DNA from: an uncultured Lachnospiraceae bacterium
GTDB lineage: Bacteria > Bacillota > Clostridia > Lachnospirales > Lachnospiraceae
Direction of reading: 5' to 3'
Length of the DNA stretch: 46,179 bases
Assembly (NCBI GenBank): GCA_944384015.1
Contig: CALWRT010000156.1
Location: 1 to 46,179, forward strand
Shown here in pieces: positions 1-8,961 of this stretch. Both the position numbers and the translations under genes were made by a program. The number at the start of each line of letters is the position of its first letter. The first letter of the stretch is position 1. The notes below the pieces were generated by a model. The model was not told where the DNA came from and did not search any database. It was given only the letters and a program-made list of their open reading frames with translations.

Positions 1-636
1 CTCTGTCTCTTGCCGGCTCACGCGCGCTCTGCCGTCTTCTATTGTCACTCTTCCCTCTGCGATCAGATTGATCGCTCTGGGAAGCAGCTGCCATTCCGCT
101 TCTTCCATCACTCTTCTCTGTAGGCTGTCCGGCGTATCTCCTTCTTGCACCTCTACTGCCTTCTGAAGGATGATGGGGCCGGTATCGGTTCCCTCGTCCA
201 CAAAGTGAACAGTCGCCCCAGTTACCTTCACGCCCCGGGCAAGGGCCGCCTCGTGTACCTTCTTCCCGTAATAACCGGTACCGCAGAAGGAAGGGATAAG
301 GGAAGGATGCACATTGATGATGCGTCCCCGGTATTCCCGGATCATCTTTGGCGGGATGACAACGAGGAACCCGGCCAGCACAACAAGATCTGCCTGGGAC
401 TTGCGTACGCTTTCCAGAAGGGCACTGTGAAATTCTTCTCTGTTCTCATAAGACTTAGGAGAAATACATGCAGCTGGAATTCCGTGATTCTCGGCCCGCT
501 TCAGCGCATAGGCATTCGGGTTGTTACTGATTACCCGCACAATCCTGGCGTTTCGGATCTCACCGTTCTCCACAGCCTTCAGAATTGCCTCCAGATTCGT
601 CCCGCCTCCCGAGACCAGCACCGTGACCTTTAGCAT
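1..636 (-). CDS. purN: Phosphoribosylglycinamide formyltransferase PurN (3' end cut by window edge)
   Basis: Transfers a formyl group from 10-formyl-THF to GAR in the third step of de novo purine synthesis, in the cytosol. The start at 636 reads [17 protein letters not shown], the glycine-rich phosphate-binding N-terminus of the family. Further in, [10 protein letters not shown] carries the catalytic Asn and His, and [10 protein letters not shown] carries the catalytic Asp. All 212 codons visible are open and no stop is reached at base 1. The family is usually about 200-212 residues, so only the last few codons should be missing. The ATG overlaps the purM stop by 7 bases, which suggests translational coupling. 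It is the last visible gene of purE-purM-purN. Confidence 0.95.
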   Translation of the reverse strand, partial: MLKVTVLVSGGGTNLEAILKAVENGEIRNARIVRVISNNPNAYALKRAENHGIPAACISPKSYENREEFHSALLESVRKSQADLVVLAGFLVVIPPKMIREYRGRIINVHPSLIPSFCGTGYYGKKVHEAALARGVKVTGATVHFVDEGTDTGPIILQKAVEVQEGDTPDSLQRRVMEEAEWQLLPRAINLIAEGRVTIEDGRARVSRQETE

Positions 637-1655
637 ACGTCCACTCCCTTATCGCCCGCGCAGGTTTCCCCAATCATATAAGCCTTCTCACCGGCGCTCT
701 CTATGGCGCTGATGGCTGCCTTCGCCTCCTTAGAGGATACGGCAATGACCATACCGATACCCATGTTGAACGTGTTGTACATCATATGCTCTTCAATGTC
801 GCCGTCCGTAGCCAGCATGTCGAAAATCGGCGGGATTGGATAGCTGTCCTTACGAATCACAGCCCGTATACCATCCGGAAGCATCCGCGGTATATTCTCA
901 TAGAAGCCGCCGCCGGTGATGTGGCTGCACGCCTTTATCTTCACACCGGCATCCTTCACAGACTGCAGGGCCTTCACATAGATCTTCGTCGGAGCCAGAA
1001 GAGCTTCCCCCAGGGTGCATCCCAGCTTCTCATAATAGGTATCCAACGCTTCACGGCTCATACTGAACACCTTGCGTACAAGGGAGAACCCATTGCTATG
1101 TACTCCCGAAGAGGCAATCCCAATCAGAGTATCCCCAGGCTGCAAATCTTTGCCTGTAATCAGATCCTTCTCATCGACAATTCCCACAGCGAACCCAGCT
1201 AGGTCATACTCGTCCGGCGGATAGAAGCCCGGCATCTCCGCCGTCTCCCCGCCGATCAACGCCGCGCCCGACTGCCTGCATCCTTCTGCCACTCCGCTTA
1301 CGATTGTAGCAATCTTCTCCGGCTCATTCTTCCCGCACGCAATATAATCTAGGAAAAACAATGGCTCCCCTCCTGCGCACGCGATATCGTTCACGCACAT
1401 AGCCACACAGTCAATGCCGATGGTATCGTGCTTGTCCAGAAGGAACGCCAGCTTCAGCTTCGTCCCCACGCCGTCTGTCCCGGATACCAGCGTCGGTTTC
1501 TCCATACTCTTGAACTTCTCCATAGAGAAGGCGCCGGAAAATCCGCCGATTCCGCCCAGCACCTCCGGCCGCATCGTTCCCTGCACATATTTCTTCATCA
1601 GTTCTACGGATTTATATCCAGCCTCGATATCTACTCCCGCATTCTTATAATCCAT
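630..1655 (-). CDS. purM: Phosphoribosylformylglycinamidine cyclo-ligase (AIR synthetase) PurM
   Basis: ATP-dependent cyclisation of FGAM to AIR, the fifth step of purine synthesis. The protein is 341 residues, the normal length. It starts [20 protein letters not shown] and carries the family motifs [11 protein letters not shown] (ATP and metal loop), [12 protein letters not shown], and [19 protein letters not shown] lies just before the ATG. It sits 20 bases downstream of purE and overlaps purN, so the three genes read as one transcript from the promoter at 2229-2257. Nothing is unusual in the sequence. Confidence 0.97.
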   Translation of the reverse strand: MDYKNAGVDIEAGYKSVELMKKYVQGTMRPEVLGGIGGFSGAFSMEKFKSMEKPTLVSGTDGVGTKLKLAFLLDKHDTIGIDCVAMCVNDIACAGGEPLFFLDYIACGKNEPEKIATIVSGVAEGCRQSGAALIGGETAEMPGFYPPDEYDLAGFAVGIVDEKDLITGKDLQPGDTLIGIASSGVHSNGFSLVRKVFSMSREALDTYYEKLGCTLGEALLAPTKIYVKALQSVKDAGVKIKACSHITGGGFYENIPRMLPDGIRAVIRKDSYPIPPIFDMLATDGDIEEHMMYNTFNMGIGMVIAVSSKEAKAAISAIESAGEKAYMIGETCAGDKGVDVC

Positions 1656-1675
1656 CTCTCATCCTCCGCTTTTGC

Positions 1676-2188
1676 CTACTTATTCTTCATGTACTCCTTG
1701 TATCCCACTTCTGCCAGCCTGGACGCCTTGGCCTCCACCTGTTCCTTCAGCTTGTCGGAATAGTCCTTCAGCCTTGCAAGCAGCGCATCGTCAGATGTGG
1801 CCAGAATCTTGGCCGCCAGAAGGCCCGCGTTGGCTCCCCCGTTGATGGCAACCGTAGCTACCGGTATCCCGGAAGGCATCTGTACAATCGAATACAGGGA
1901 ATCCCTTCCCCCCAGAGAAGTGGTATGCATCGGAATGCCGATGACCGGCATCGGGAAGATCGCCGCACACATGCCTGGAAGATGGGCAGCCATTCCGGCC
2001 CCGGCAATGATCACCTTAAATCCCTTCTCCTCAGCGCTCTTGGCGTATTCAAAGAACACATCCGGCTCTCTATGGGCGGAAATAATCGTCATCTCATACT
2101 CTACTCCCAGCTCCTCCAGAATATCCGCAGCCTTTGCCATCACCGGCATATCCGAGTCGCTGCCCATAACAATACCTACTTTTGCCAT
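1676..2188 (-). CDS. purE: 5-(carboxyamino)imidazole ribonucleotide mutase PurE
   Basis: Converts N5-CAIR to CAIR in purine synthesis (class I PurE). The 170-residue product starts MAKVGIVMGSDSDMPVM. The family signatures are visible: GSDSD, SAHREPD (catalytic His) and AGAGMAAHLPGM. An upstream in-frame start at 2230 would add 14 residues, but AGGAGGAG sits 6-7 bases before the ATG at 2188, and the longer start would fall at or before the predicted transcription start. I therefore chose 2188. It is first in the purE-purM-purN operon. No purK is seen in the window. Confidence 0.96.
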   Translation of the reverse strand: MAKVGIVMGSDSDMPVMAKAADILEELGVEYEMTIISAHREPDVFFEYAKSAEEKGFKVIIAGAGMAAHLPGMCAAIFPMPVIGIPMHTTSLGGRDSLYSIVQMPSGIPVATVAINGGANAGLLAAKILATSDDALLARLKDYSDKLKEQVEAKASRLAEVGYKEYMKNK

Positions 2189-2228
2189 CCTGAACTCCTC
2201 CTCTTTATGGTTAATCACTCTATGAATC

Positions 2229-2257
2229 ATCTTATCGGTTCCTCATAATCCCGTCAA
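2229..2257 (-). promoter_or_regulatory. Sigma-A-type promoter of the pur operon
   Basis: On the minus strand, TTGACG (2257-2252), a 17-base spacer and TAAGAT (2234-2229). Transcription should start near 2222, leaving a leader of about 35 bases before purE. That is too short for a purine riboswitch, and no purine-aptamer core was seen. Confidence 0.7.
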
Positions 2258-2292
2258 GGATTTTCCGGAAATAAGTTACATGCTGCCGCAGT

Positions 2293-4377
2293 TTAGCCGC
2301 CCAGCTCTTCCAGCGGATCATTCAGAACCTCGCAGCCTGCCAGGACGAATCTGCCGTCCTTGATGAGCGGAATCCTCCTGCCTTCCTTCGTCACAGCCGT
2401 CAGCTCCCCCAGTTCTTCATAAGGAATCGTGATATCCGTATGGCAGTTCATGTATGCTTTGGAGACATCTTCTGTCCTTCGGGCCGACACTTCGTTGTCC
2501 TTCGCCACAATCTCTTTGCCGTCCGGGTTGAATACCCTCACTTCCTCCGACCAGCTGTAGCAAGTGTCCCCCACAGCGAAATGAGGTCCCGTCTTCTCCG
2601 CGATCAGGATCGGAAGCCTTCCTTCTATACCGTACTTCTTCCCCATCACATAGGCTGTAGTATTGGTGCCGATGGCAAACTCTCCCAGCGGCAGACTCTC
2701 ATGGTGGAAGAGGACGTTCTCCAGAATGTAGCGGCGGTTGTCTTCTTCTTTTGGAAAATTGCCGCATGTATAGTCTGTCACCCAGCCGTCTTGGAAGGTC
2801 AGTTCCAGATCTTCATATTTCAGCTCGTTCAGATACACCCGGCTGACATGGAGGACGCCCTCTGTCCCCTTCAGTACCGGAGAGGTAAATACTTCTCCCA
2901 CTGGGATGTTCACATCCGCCACACAGTTCTCAAAAATACTCTCCCTGTCGGGGTGATCCAGTTTCCACAACTGTACCCGCATATGGGTTCGGTTCCCTTT
3001 CGCACCTTTGATCTCTACATAATCTGCCTGATCCAGGGCGTCGATCAAATACTGCTGAATCTTCTCATACTGCCTGTAATCCAGCGTATTGACCTTCACT
3101 GTCTCCCGAAAAATCCCTTCATAGTCTTTCCCGATCTCACATACCGGGTAAGCGATGATCGTAAAGCTTCTCTCATCCCCCGGAATATATGTGTTCACAA
3201 GCCTGCCCGCCTCGCTGTCGTAGCGCACCAGCAGCTTCTGCTGGCGCTTGTTCAGCTTAAAGCAGGTCTCCTTCGTCTCTGGGATAAATGGAAGTTCCCC
3301 GAAGGTCTCCATCACTGCCGGGCCGGCATGTTCTTCAGCCAATTTACTGTATTTCTCATAACTCGCTCTCAGAACTCCCAGCTTCCGCTCTACGAAAGGG
3401 GCGTCCAGGTAGATGGCGCAGTCGTCTTTGTGGTCGTAGTCATACTGCTTGTTGGGATTGCCGCCGAAGTAGCCGATCTTCGCCTGCTGCCGCTTGTTGA
3501 TGCTGGATACTGCCGCCCGGTACAGGATACATGACAGCCCCATTTCCCGGAAATTCTCCATCGCCTGGCGGACAATCCGCTCAAATCCCAAGGTATACCG
3601 GATGTTCACACTCGTCTTCTTCTGGAGGGGCTTCCCCGCCTTGACGAAGCCAATCCGGTATCCTTCCGTGAACGTCTTGGCCATACCGCAGATTTCCTCT
3701 TCACTTAGTGTGTTGAGAAACCGGGCGGTGGCCAGCTCATTTTCCGAGATATATTCTCCAAACGCGTACAGATACCGCACATCCGACAGATCAGCTTCCC
3801 GGATAATGTCAGCGGCAAAGGAGAGCGACGGATCCACCTGTTCCCGTATCCGGTACTCCACAGTCCGGTCGCTGTAGTCGCTGACAAACCAGTAGAGAAT
3901 ATTTTTCAAATCCCGGTACGCAGGAAGCGTCTCCTCCTCAAACCGATTGTACACTTCCAAAAACAGCTCGCACAGAATCGTCATATCTTCCAGCCGGTAC
4001 TCATAGGCATAGACGATCATTCCCCTCAGCTCTGTGTAGAGGAAACTAAGAAGCCGTCCATGCTCCTCCCCCAGCGTACGAGTCCCATAGTCTGGATTGG
4101 CGTAACTGCTGTCATACTGTCCCGGAAGAATGTCTTCGTACAGGCTGTGATTATAATCCTCCAGTTCCTCAAGGCTCATATTTTTCCGCCTGCCGCTTCG
4201 GGTATCTGTCAGCACCTGATCCATCTGCAGGATAAATGCCGCCATCTTCCTGAAATAATCCCGGTAAGGCTCCTCCACGCTCTCTTCCGTAAGGATCTGC
4301 CTAATTCTCTCTATCGCCAGATCATATCTCTCCTCCAGCTCTTCTCTTCCCTCCAGGGGGAACTCTCTGTAGTCCAT
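2293..4377 (-). CDS. Large M29-type (thermophilic) metalloaminopeptidase-like protein with long N-terminal extension
   Basis: Probable cytosolic metal-dependent aminopeptidase. The last 200 of 694 residues match the M29 catalytic domain. GEVFTSP (residue 494 on) and LPLGEFAIG (about 564) supply glutamate ligands. TGPHFAVGD (about 597) supplies a histidine. NCHTDI (about 644) gives the closing His-x-Asp pair. Typical M29 enzymes are about 400 residues, so roughly 280 extra N-terminal residues are present. These are acidic, helical in character and not recognised; no signal peptide is seen. AAAGGAAGAG precedes the ATG. It is followed by the pur promoter and preceded by a palindromic terminator. 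The aminopeptidase call is from motifs; substrate is unknown. Confidence 0.8.
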   Translation of the reverse strand: MDYREFPLEGREELEERYDLAIERIRQILTEESVEEPYRDYFRKMAAFILQMDQVLTDTRSGRRKNMSLEELEDYNHSLYEDILPGQYDSSYANPDYGTRTLGEEHGRLLSFLYTELRGMIVYAYEYRLEDMTILCELFLEVYNRFEEETLPAYRDLKNILYWFVSDYSDRTVEYRIREQVDPSLSFAADIIREADLSDVRYLYAFGEYISENELATARFLNTLSEEEICGMAKTFTEGYRIGFVKAGKPLQKKTSVNIRYTLGFERIVRQAMENFREMGLSCILYRAAVSSINKRQQAKIGYFGGNPNKQYDYDHKDDCAIYLDAPFVERKLGVLRASYEKYSKLAEEHAGPAVMETFGELPFIPETKETCFKLNKRQQKLLVRYDSEAGRLVNTYIPGDERSFTIIAYPVCEIGKDYEGIFRETVKVNTLDYRQYEKIQQYLIDALDQADYVEIKGAKGNRTHMRVQLWKLDHPDRESIFENCVADVNIPVGEVFTSPVLKGTEGVLHVSRVYLNELKYEDLELTFQDGWVTDYTCGNFPKEEDNRRYILENVLFHHESLPLGEFAIGTNTTAYVMGKKYGIEGRLPILIAEKTGPHFAVGDTCYSWSEEVRVFNPDGKEIVAKDNEVSARRTEDVSKAYMNCHTDITIPYEELGELTAVTKEGRRIPLIKDGRFVLAGCEVLNDPLEELGG

Positions 4378-4397
4378 GCCAGCTCTTCCTTTCTGCC

Positions 4398-4430
4398 TAA
4401 GAAAACACTGATGAAATCAGTGTTCTCTTA
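4398..4430 (-). terminator. Palindromic terminator-like repeat, copy 1
   Basis: A 33-base inverted repeat: 15-base arms with one mismatch around a GAA/TTC centre (core ACTGAT GAA ATCAGT). It lies just after the 4461-4826 gene and before the M29 gene. In minus orientation the second arm is U-rich (GUGUUUUCUUA), so it could end transcription. It resembles the elements at 5337, 11702 and 33928. Confidence 0.6.
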
Positions 4431-4460
4431 GATACTCCGCAAGATGATCTCTTGTCTTCC

Positions 4461-4826
4461 TTATATTCCAATAAGATAAACGCAGCCCCACAGCAGCAGG
4501 AGAAGGAAATTCACTCCCATTCCAATTCGGGTAAGCAGATAGTTTTTATCTTCCTCCTGAAAACTCATCAAGCTGATCACAAAACCGGCTACTGTCATCA
4601 ATAAACCGATAAAACCTGCCCCGCCGATAACCAGGCCTCCTTCTCCTTTCTGACGATAGGCCGCATACACAGCGAATCCCAGCACAAGGACGGCCCCAGC
4701 CGCCAGCGCCAGAGACAGCCATCCCCCCAGCGTATATTTCTTATTGTCAAACCGATAATTGGCGTTTCCCACAAATATCTGCTTTTCCTTTGGGTCCCGG
4801 TTCAGGATAATCGGTCTGTCATCCAT
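4461..4826 (-). CDS. Small three-helix membrane protein, function unknown (possibly DUF6142-like)
   Basis: A 121-residue protein with a hydrophilic N-terminus (MDDRPIILNRDPKEKQ) and three hydrophobic stretches, near residues 33-57, 65-89 and 100-120. The short loop between helices two and three contains SFQEEDKN. I think it belongs to a Lachnospiraceae membrane family of about 120 residues (perhaps DUF6142), but could not search. AAGGAGG precedes the ATG, which lies inside the 3' end of the VanZ-like gene (8-base overlap). The two are therefore co-transcribed and probably translationally coupled. A terminator-like palindrome follows. Confidence 0.75.
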   Translation of the reverse strand: MDDRPIILNRDPKEKQIFVGNANYRFDNKKYTLGGWLSLALAAGAVLVLGFAVYAAYRQKGEGGLVIGGAGFIGLLMTVAGFVISLMSFQEEDKNYLLTRIGMGVNFLLLLLWGCVYLIGI

Positions 4827-5280
4827 CTATTTTCCTCCTTATTTTATTGCATATAGAAAAAAGTCCATACCCGAGCATTCCGCCTAGGGTATTTAAGATC
4901 ACGTCGTCCACATCGCAGCTTCCCACTTTTAACACCAGCTGCGTCAGTTCAATCATCAGGCTGAACTCCATCGTCAGCAGCGTGATAATCCAGAGCTTCC
5001 GTTTGCTTTTGTATATCAGCGGCAGGATAAATCCATAGGGAATAAACCCGACGATATTGCCCAATAGATTCTCCAAGACCACCCGGTATCCCAGCACTCT
5101 CCGATACACGAGAAACCGGCGGATTTCCTGCAGCGGTATCAAATTATACATATATTGCCGGTTTTCCGTCGTCCTTCCATACCCTTCAAAGAAGAACATC
5201 AGGTAAACCAGCAGACATAAATAGGCCAGAAACGATATGGTCCCCAGCCACCGGATTCTTTTCGCGGTTTCGATTTTCAA
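4819..5280 (-). CDS. VanZ-like family membrane protein
   Basis: A 153-residue integral membrane protein with four hydrophobic segments. The VanZ-like signatures are NLLGNIVGFIPYGFILPL (about residues 70-87), ELTQL, and SCDVDDVILNTLGGMLGY (about 119-136). VanZ itself raises teicoplanin resistance. Most relatives of this size in clostridia have no known role, and there is no van cluster here. No ATG occurs near the start; translation probably begins at TTG (5280), preceded by AGAAGGAAG at suitable spacing. It overlaps the next gene by 8 bases. Confidence 0.85.
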   Translation of the reverse strand: MKIETAKRIRWLGTISFLAYLCLLVYLMFFFEGYGRTTENRQYMYNLIPLQEIRRFLVYRRVLGYRVVLENLLGNIVGFIPYGFILPLIYKSKRKLWIITLLTMEFSLMIELTQLVLKVGSCDVDDVILNTLGGMLGYGLFSICNKIRRKIDG

Positions 5281-5336
5281 TTTATGATCTTCCTTCTGAA
5301 ATAGAATTGCTCGATGCGCACGAAGCCGTATTTCAC

Positions 5337-5371
5337 TTAAGGAAGTACTGATTTGATCAGCACTTCCTTAA
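5337..5371 (-). terminator. Palindromic terminator-like repeat, copy 2 (end of pyr operon)
   Basis: Inverted repeat with 16-base arms (TTAAGGAAGTACTGAT and its near-perfect complement, one mismatch) around TTG. It overlaps the stop codon of the 50-residue ORF and is the likely end of the pyrF-K-D-E transcript. It shares arm length, loop size and core with the copy at 4398. Confidence 0.6.
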
Positions 5372-5520
5372 AAAGTCAGCTCCGACTTATTCTTAAGCAA
5401 ACGTCCGCCGTGGACAATCAGCAAAATTCCGCAGACAACGCCTGTCAGCACAGCTACGATCCCTATTACAATGTTGGCAGCTCCTACCTGCTTCATTGTC
5501 GTATAAGCTTTCTCATTCAT
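5368..5520 (-). CDS. Small single-helix membrane protein, unknown
   Basis: A 50-residue ORF starting MNEKAYTTMKQVG at 5520. GGAGG lies 7 bases upstream of that ATG. A longer frame to 5571 would overlap pyrE and lacks a ribosome-binding site. It has one glycine-rich transmembrane segment (about residues 13-37) and a short basic C-terminus (GGRLLKNKSELTF). Its start is only 16 bases after the pyrE stop, so it is probably the last gene of the pyr operon. I do not recognise it; its small size and placement allow a role as a membrane microprotein. Confidence 0.65.
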   Translation of the reverse strand: MNEKAYTTMKQVGAANIVIGIVAVLTGVVCGILLIVHGGRLLKNKSELTF

Positions 5521-5536
5521 AGGAAACCTCCTCACT

Positions 5537-6211
5537 CTATCTGGCTCCGTACTGTTCATAGTATGCATCAATTGCCGTTTTTAATGTATCATCAATGATG
5601 ACTTTCCCCTTATATGGGCGGTTATACAAATGTTCCACAACCTCTTCCATAGTCACAATCGCCGTCGTCTTTATCCCGTAAGTCTCTTCAATCTCCTTGA
5701 GGGCGCTCTTCTCCTGATGCCCTTTTTCCATGCGGTCTACAGATACCACCAGGCCCAATACATCTATCTGCCCCTGAGCTTTCATAATCGGCAGCGTCTC
5801 CTGGATGGATGTTCCAGCTGTCGTGACATCTTCAATGATCACCACCCGGTCTCCATCCTTCATCGGGCTTCCCAGGAGAATTCCGGTCTCTCCGTGATCC
5901 TTGGCCTCCTTGCGGTTGGAACAGTAACCCACATTCGCTCCATACATTCTGCTGAGGGACATGGAAGCCGCCACCGACAGCGGAATCCCTTTGTATGCCG
6001 GCCCGAACAAAATGTCGAAATCAAGCCCGAAGCTGTCATGAATGGCCCTGGCGTAATATTCTCCGAGCCTGCATAGCTGCTCTCCCGTCCGGTAAAAACC
6101 AGCGTTGATGAAAAATGGAGTCTTGCGTCCGCTCTTCGTGATAAAATCCCCGAACTTCAGAACCTGGCAATCCACCATGAACTCTATAAATTCCTGCTTA
6201 TACTGCTCCAT
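5537..6211 (-). CDS. pyrE: Orotate phosphoribosyltransferase PyrE
   Basis: Joins orotate to PRPP to give OMP. The 224-residue product has the PRPP-binding loop IIEDVTTAGTS (about residue 120), LFGPAYKGIPL and SNRKEAKDHGE (catalytic loop). An in-frame GTG at 6271 would add 20 residues. The ATG at 6211 has GGGAGG 8 bases upstream and gives the usual N-terminus (MEQYKQEFIEFMVDC), so it is preferred. It lies about 60 bases after pyrD in the order pyrF-K-D-E. Length and motifs are normal. Confidence 0.96.
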   Translation of the reverse strand: MEQYKQEFIEFMVDCQVLKFGDFITKSGRKTPFFINAGFYRTGEQLCRLGEYYARAIHDSFGLDFDILFGPAYKGIPLSVAASMSLSRMYGANVGYCSNRKEAKDHGETGILLGSPMKDGDRVVIIEDVTTAGTSIQETLPIMKAQGQIDVLGLVVSVDRMEKGHQEKSALKEIEETYGIKTTAIVTMEEVVEHLYNRPYKGKVIIDDTLKTAIDAYYEQYGAR

Positions 6212-6270
6212 ATATTCAACCTCCCATGTTATACGCTGCCTGGCAACTGTCCGCTTTTCGCCGTACTGCA

Positions 6271-7182
6271 CTATCTGACTGCTCCGATCAGTTCTGTAAT
6301 ATCCGAAATATGATACTTCTCCATGTAGTCCTGGATCCCTTGTACAATCTTAGCTGTAGCGTCCGGCCGGTAGAAGTTGGCCGTCCCCACCGCAACCGCA
6401 GTCGCGCCTGCCAGGATAAATTCAAGGGCGTCCTCCGCTGTGGCGATCCCTCCCATTCCAATCACAGGGATCTTCACCGCGTTTGCCGCCTGATATACCA
6501 TACGCACCGCGACCGGCTTCACGGCAGGGCCTGACATGCCTCCCGTCTTGTTGGCCAGGGCGAACTGCCTCTTATGGATGTCAATCTTCATTCCAGTAAT
6601 CGTATTAATCAGCGACACAGCATCCGCCCCTGCCGCCTCTACAGCCTGGGCCATCTGCGCAATGTCCGTCACATTCGGGCTCAACTTCACAATGACCGGC
6701 TGCTTGGCATAGCGCTTGATCGCCCCTGTAATCTGGGCAGCTGCTTTCGGATCCTGGCCGAAGGCAATCCCTCCGTGCTTCACATTTGGGCAGGAGATAT
6801 TGATCTCCAGAAGATCCACCGGCTCATCGCCCAGCCGCTCTGCAACCTCACAATAGTCCTCCACCGATCTGCCGCACACATTCACGACAATCTTCGTATC
6901 ATATTTCTTCAGGAACGGGATATCCCGCTCACAAAACACGTCAATCCCCGGATTCTGCAGGCCAATGGCGTTAAGTATCCCGCCGTATACCTCCGTGATC
7001 CTGGGCGTAGGATTGCCCTCCCACGGAACATTGGCAACACCTTTCGTGACTACGGCTCCCAGCACATTCAAATCTACGAACTCCGAATATTCCATTCCGG
7101 ACCCGAAGGTCCCTGAACAAGTCATCACCGGATTTTTTAATTCCACACCTGCTATATTGACTTTCATCGAACGCGTCTCCAT
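6271..7182 (-). CDS. pyrD: Dihydroorotate dehydrogenase, class 1B catalytic subunit PyrD
   Basis: FMN-dependent oxidation of dihydroorotate to orotate, with electrons passed to NAD+ through PyrK. The 303-residue protein has ISCPNVKHGG (with the class 1 catalytic Cys), VKLSPNVTDI, NTITGMKI and the C-terminal GMGGI phosphate site. The start ATG at 7182 shares a base with the pyrK TGA (TGATG), with GGGGAGG upstream inside pyrK, so the two subunits are translationally coupled. A TTG one codon earlier is in frame but poorer. The paired pyrK gene identifies the 1B heterotetramer type. Confidence 0.97.
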   Translation of the reverse strand: METRSMKVNIAGVELKNPVMTCSGTFGSGMEYSEFVDLNVLGAVVTKGVANVPWEGNPTPRITEVYGGILNAIGLQNPGIDVFCERDIPFLKKYDTKIVVNVCGRSVEDYCEVAERLGDEPVDLLEINISCPNVKHGGIAFGQDPKAAAQITGAIKRYAKQPVIVKLSPNVTDIAQMAQAVEAAGADAVSLINTITGMKIDIHKRQFALANKTGGMSGPAVKPVAVRMVYQAANAVKIPVIGMGGIATAEDALEFILAGATAVAVGTANFYRPDATAKIVQGIQDYMEKYHISDITELIGAVR

Positions 7183-7958
7183 CAAAGCTCCACCTCCCCG
7201 GCCTCAAACACAGGCCCTTCCTTGCAGACTCTCTTGTTATGTACACGGGAGTGTTCGTCCACTTCCTTGGACTGGCAGACGCAGGCAAGACACGCCCCAA
7301 TTCCGCATCCCATTCTCTCTTCCATGGATATCCAACACTCGATCTGTTCCTCGGCGGCATAATTCTTCACCGCCTTTAGCATCGGAGTCGGCCCGCAGGC
7401 ATAGATAATATCGGCCTTCAGGCCCTGTTCCCGTATCGCGTCCAGCACAGTCCCTTTGGCTCCTGTGCTGCCATCCTCTGTCGCCACCGCGACAGGAGCC
7501 AGTGCCTGGAAATCTTCCATCAGAAACGTGTCGCTGCGGAATCCTGCCACGATCACTTTCTCTCCCGGCAGCTGCTTACACAGTTCCAGCATCGGCGGAA
7601 GACCAATTCCTCCTCCGATCAGCAGTGCCCGTTTTCCCCTCGCCCGCTCCAGCGGAAAGCCATTGCCCAGAGGCCCTAAAATGTCTACTGCGTCTCCCGG
7701 GTGCAGGCGCGAGAATTCCTCCGTCCCTTTACCCGCTATCCGATATACAACTCTGAGCATTCCGGATCTTACATTGATTTCACAAATGCTGATAGGCCGA
7801 GGCAGCAGCCTGGATGCATCATTGCAGTAGATTGATATAAACTGTCCCGGCACTGCCTGTGACGCAATCTTCGCAGTCTGCAGCCACATACTGTATATGT
7901 CCGGCGCAATACAGCTCTGATATACAACTGTTGCCTTTTCTTTAAATTTCTCCGCCAT
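7182..7958 (-). CDS. pyrK: Dihydroorotate dehydrogenase electron-transfer subunit PyrK
   Basis: FAD and [2Fe-2S] protein that carries electrons from PyrD to NAD+. Visible features are the FAD-site motif RPISICEI (about residues 54-61), GGGIGLPPM (NAD-site glycines, about 113), and the cysteine cluster MGCGIGACLACVC with a further CKEGPVF near the C-terminus. It is 258 residues, normal for the family. AAAGGTAG precedes the ATG. It sits between pyrF and pyrD; its stop overlaps the pyrD start. Confidence 0.97.
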   Translation of the reverse strand: MAEKFKEKATVVYQSCIAPDIYSMWLQTAKIASQAVPGQFISIYCNDASRLLPRPISICEINVRSGMLRVVYRIAGKGTEEFSRLHPGDAVDILGPLGNGFPLERARGKRALLIGGGIGLPPMLELCKQLPGEKVIVAGFRSDTFLMEDFQALAPVAVATEDGSTGAKGTVLDAIREQGLKADIIYACGPTPMLKAVKNYAAEEQIECWISMEERMGCGIGACLACVCQSKEVDEHSRVHNKRVCKEGPVFEAGEVEL

Positions 7959-7992
7959 TTCTATCTACCTTTCCCGTCTTCTATGTATTTCT

Positions 7993-8919
7993 TCAATGTC
8001 CCAGAGCCCCGTTGATATCGTCAATCATATCCAGGACCGCCTGCCTGGAGGCGTCACCGAAATTCTCCGGGCCGAACTTTCCATATTGTTCCTGCCGGTA
8101 TGCCGCGATGATGCCCCTGGATGAGTTGACGATTGCTCCAAGTCCATCCTCATTAAAAAAGTGTACCAGATCCTTGCCTTTGCCGCCCTGGGCCCCATAG
8201 CCCGGCACAAGGATGAAAGCCTTAGGCATAATCTTCCTGAGAATCCTGCCCATCTCCGGGTAAGTGGCACCCACTACAGCTCCCACATAGCTGTATCCTT
8301 CCTTGCCCATGTGTTCCTCGCCCCACTTGTCCACCATCTCTCCTACCCACTCATACAGGGGCTTGCCGTCTATAAGACGATCTTGGAATTCACCGCTGGA
8401 TGGATTAGAGGTCTTCACAAGGATAAAAATCCCTTTGTTCTCCTCCTTACATACATCGACAAACGGCTTAATCCCATCCGTCCCCAGATAAGGGTTCACC
8501 GTGGCGAAATCTTCGTCAAAGCCAGAATATTTCTTGCTTCCGACTTCCACCCGGCCCAGATGTCCCACTGCATATGCGGCGGAAGTAGATCCGATATCTC
8601 CCCGCTTGGCGTCCCCGATCACAATCAGGTCCTTCGACTTCGCGTAATCAATCGTCCTCTTAAACACCTTCAGCCCTTCGATCCCGAACTGTTCATACAT
8701 GGCGATCTGAGGCTTCACTGCTGGAATCAGATCATAGGTTTTGTCAATGATCTCCTTATTATACTGCCAGATTGCCTCCGCTGCCCCCTCCAGCGTCTCT
8801 CCCAGATCCTCGTATGCTTTCCGTTTGATATGGTGCGGAATATAGCTGAGCATCGGGTCCAGACCTACAACGATCGGCGCATTGGTCCTGCGAATCTTTC
8901 GTATCATCTTATCAATCAT
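7993..8919 (-). CDS. pyrF: Orotidine 5'-phosphate decarboxylase PyrF (type 2)
   Basis: Final step to UMP. The 308-residue protein is the longer type-2 form. The catalytic Asp-x-Lys-x-x-Asp motif is VIGDAKRGDIGSTS (about residues 102-115), and VGLDPML near the N-terminus is typical. The ATG at 8919 has AGAGGAGG upstream. It is the first gene of pyrF-K-D-E, with a promoter 43-71 bases upstream. pyrB and carAB are absent from the window, and pyrC lies 9 kb away in another operon. Confidence 0.96.
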   Translation of the reverse strand: MIDKMIRKIRRTNAPIVVGLDPMLSYIPHHIKRKAYEDLGETLEGAAEAIWQYNKEIIDKTYDLIPAVKPQIAMYEQFGIEGLKVFKRTIDYAKSKDLIVIGDAKRGDIGSTSAAYAVGHLGRVEVGSKKYSGFDEDFATVNPYLGTDGIKPFVDVCKEENKGIFILVKTSNPSSGEFQDRLIDGKPLYEWVGEMVDKWGEEHMGKEGYSYVGAVVGATYPEMGRILRKIMPKAFILVPGYGAQGGKGKDLVHFFNEDGLGAIVNSSRGIIAAYRQEQYGKFGPENFGDASRQAVLDMIDDINGALGH

Positions 8920-8961
8920 TGTTTTTCCTCCTCTTTGATCCTTACTCCATACATTTTTACT

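Noticed and set aside
2189..2230. N-terminal 14-residue extension of PurE
   Set aside because: The extended start lies at the predicted -10 box, while the internal ATG has an ideal ribosome-binding site and matches family N-termini.
2440..3534. Plus-strand open frame of 364 codons inside the M29 gene
   Set aside because: Antisense shadow with biased composition and no recognisable domain.
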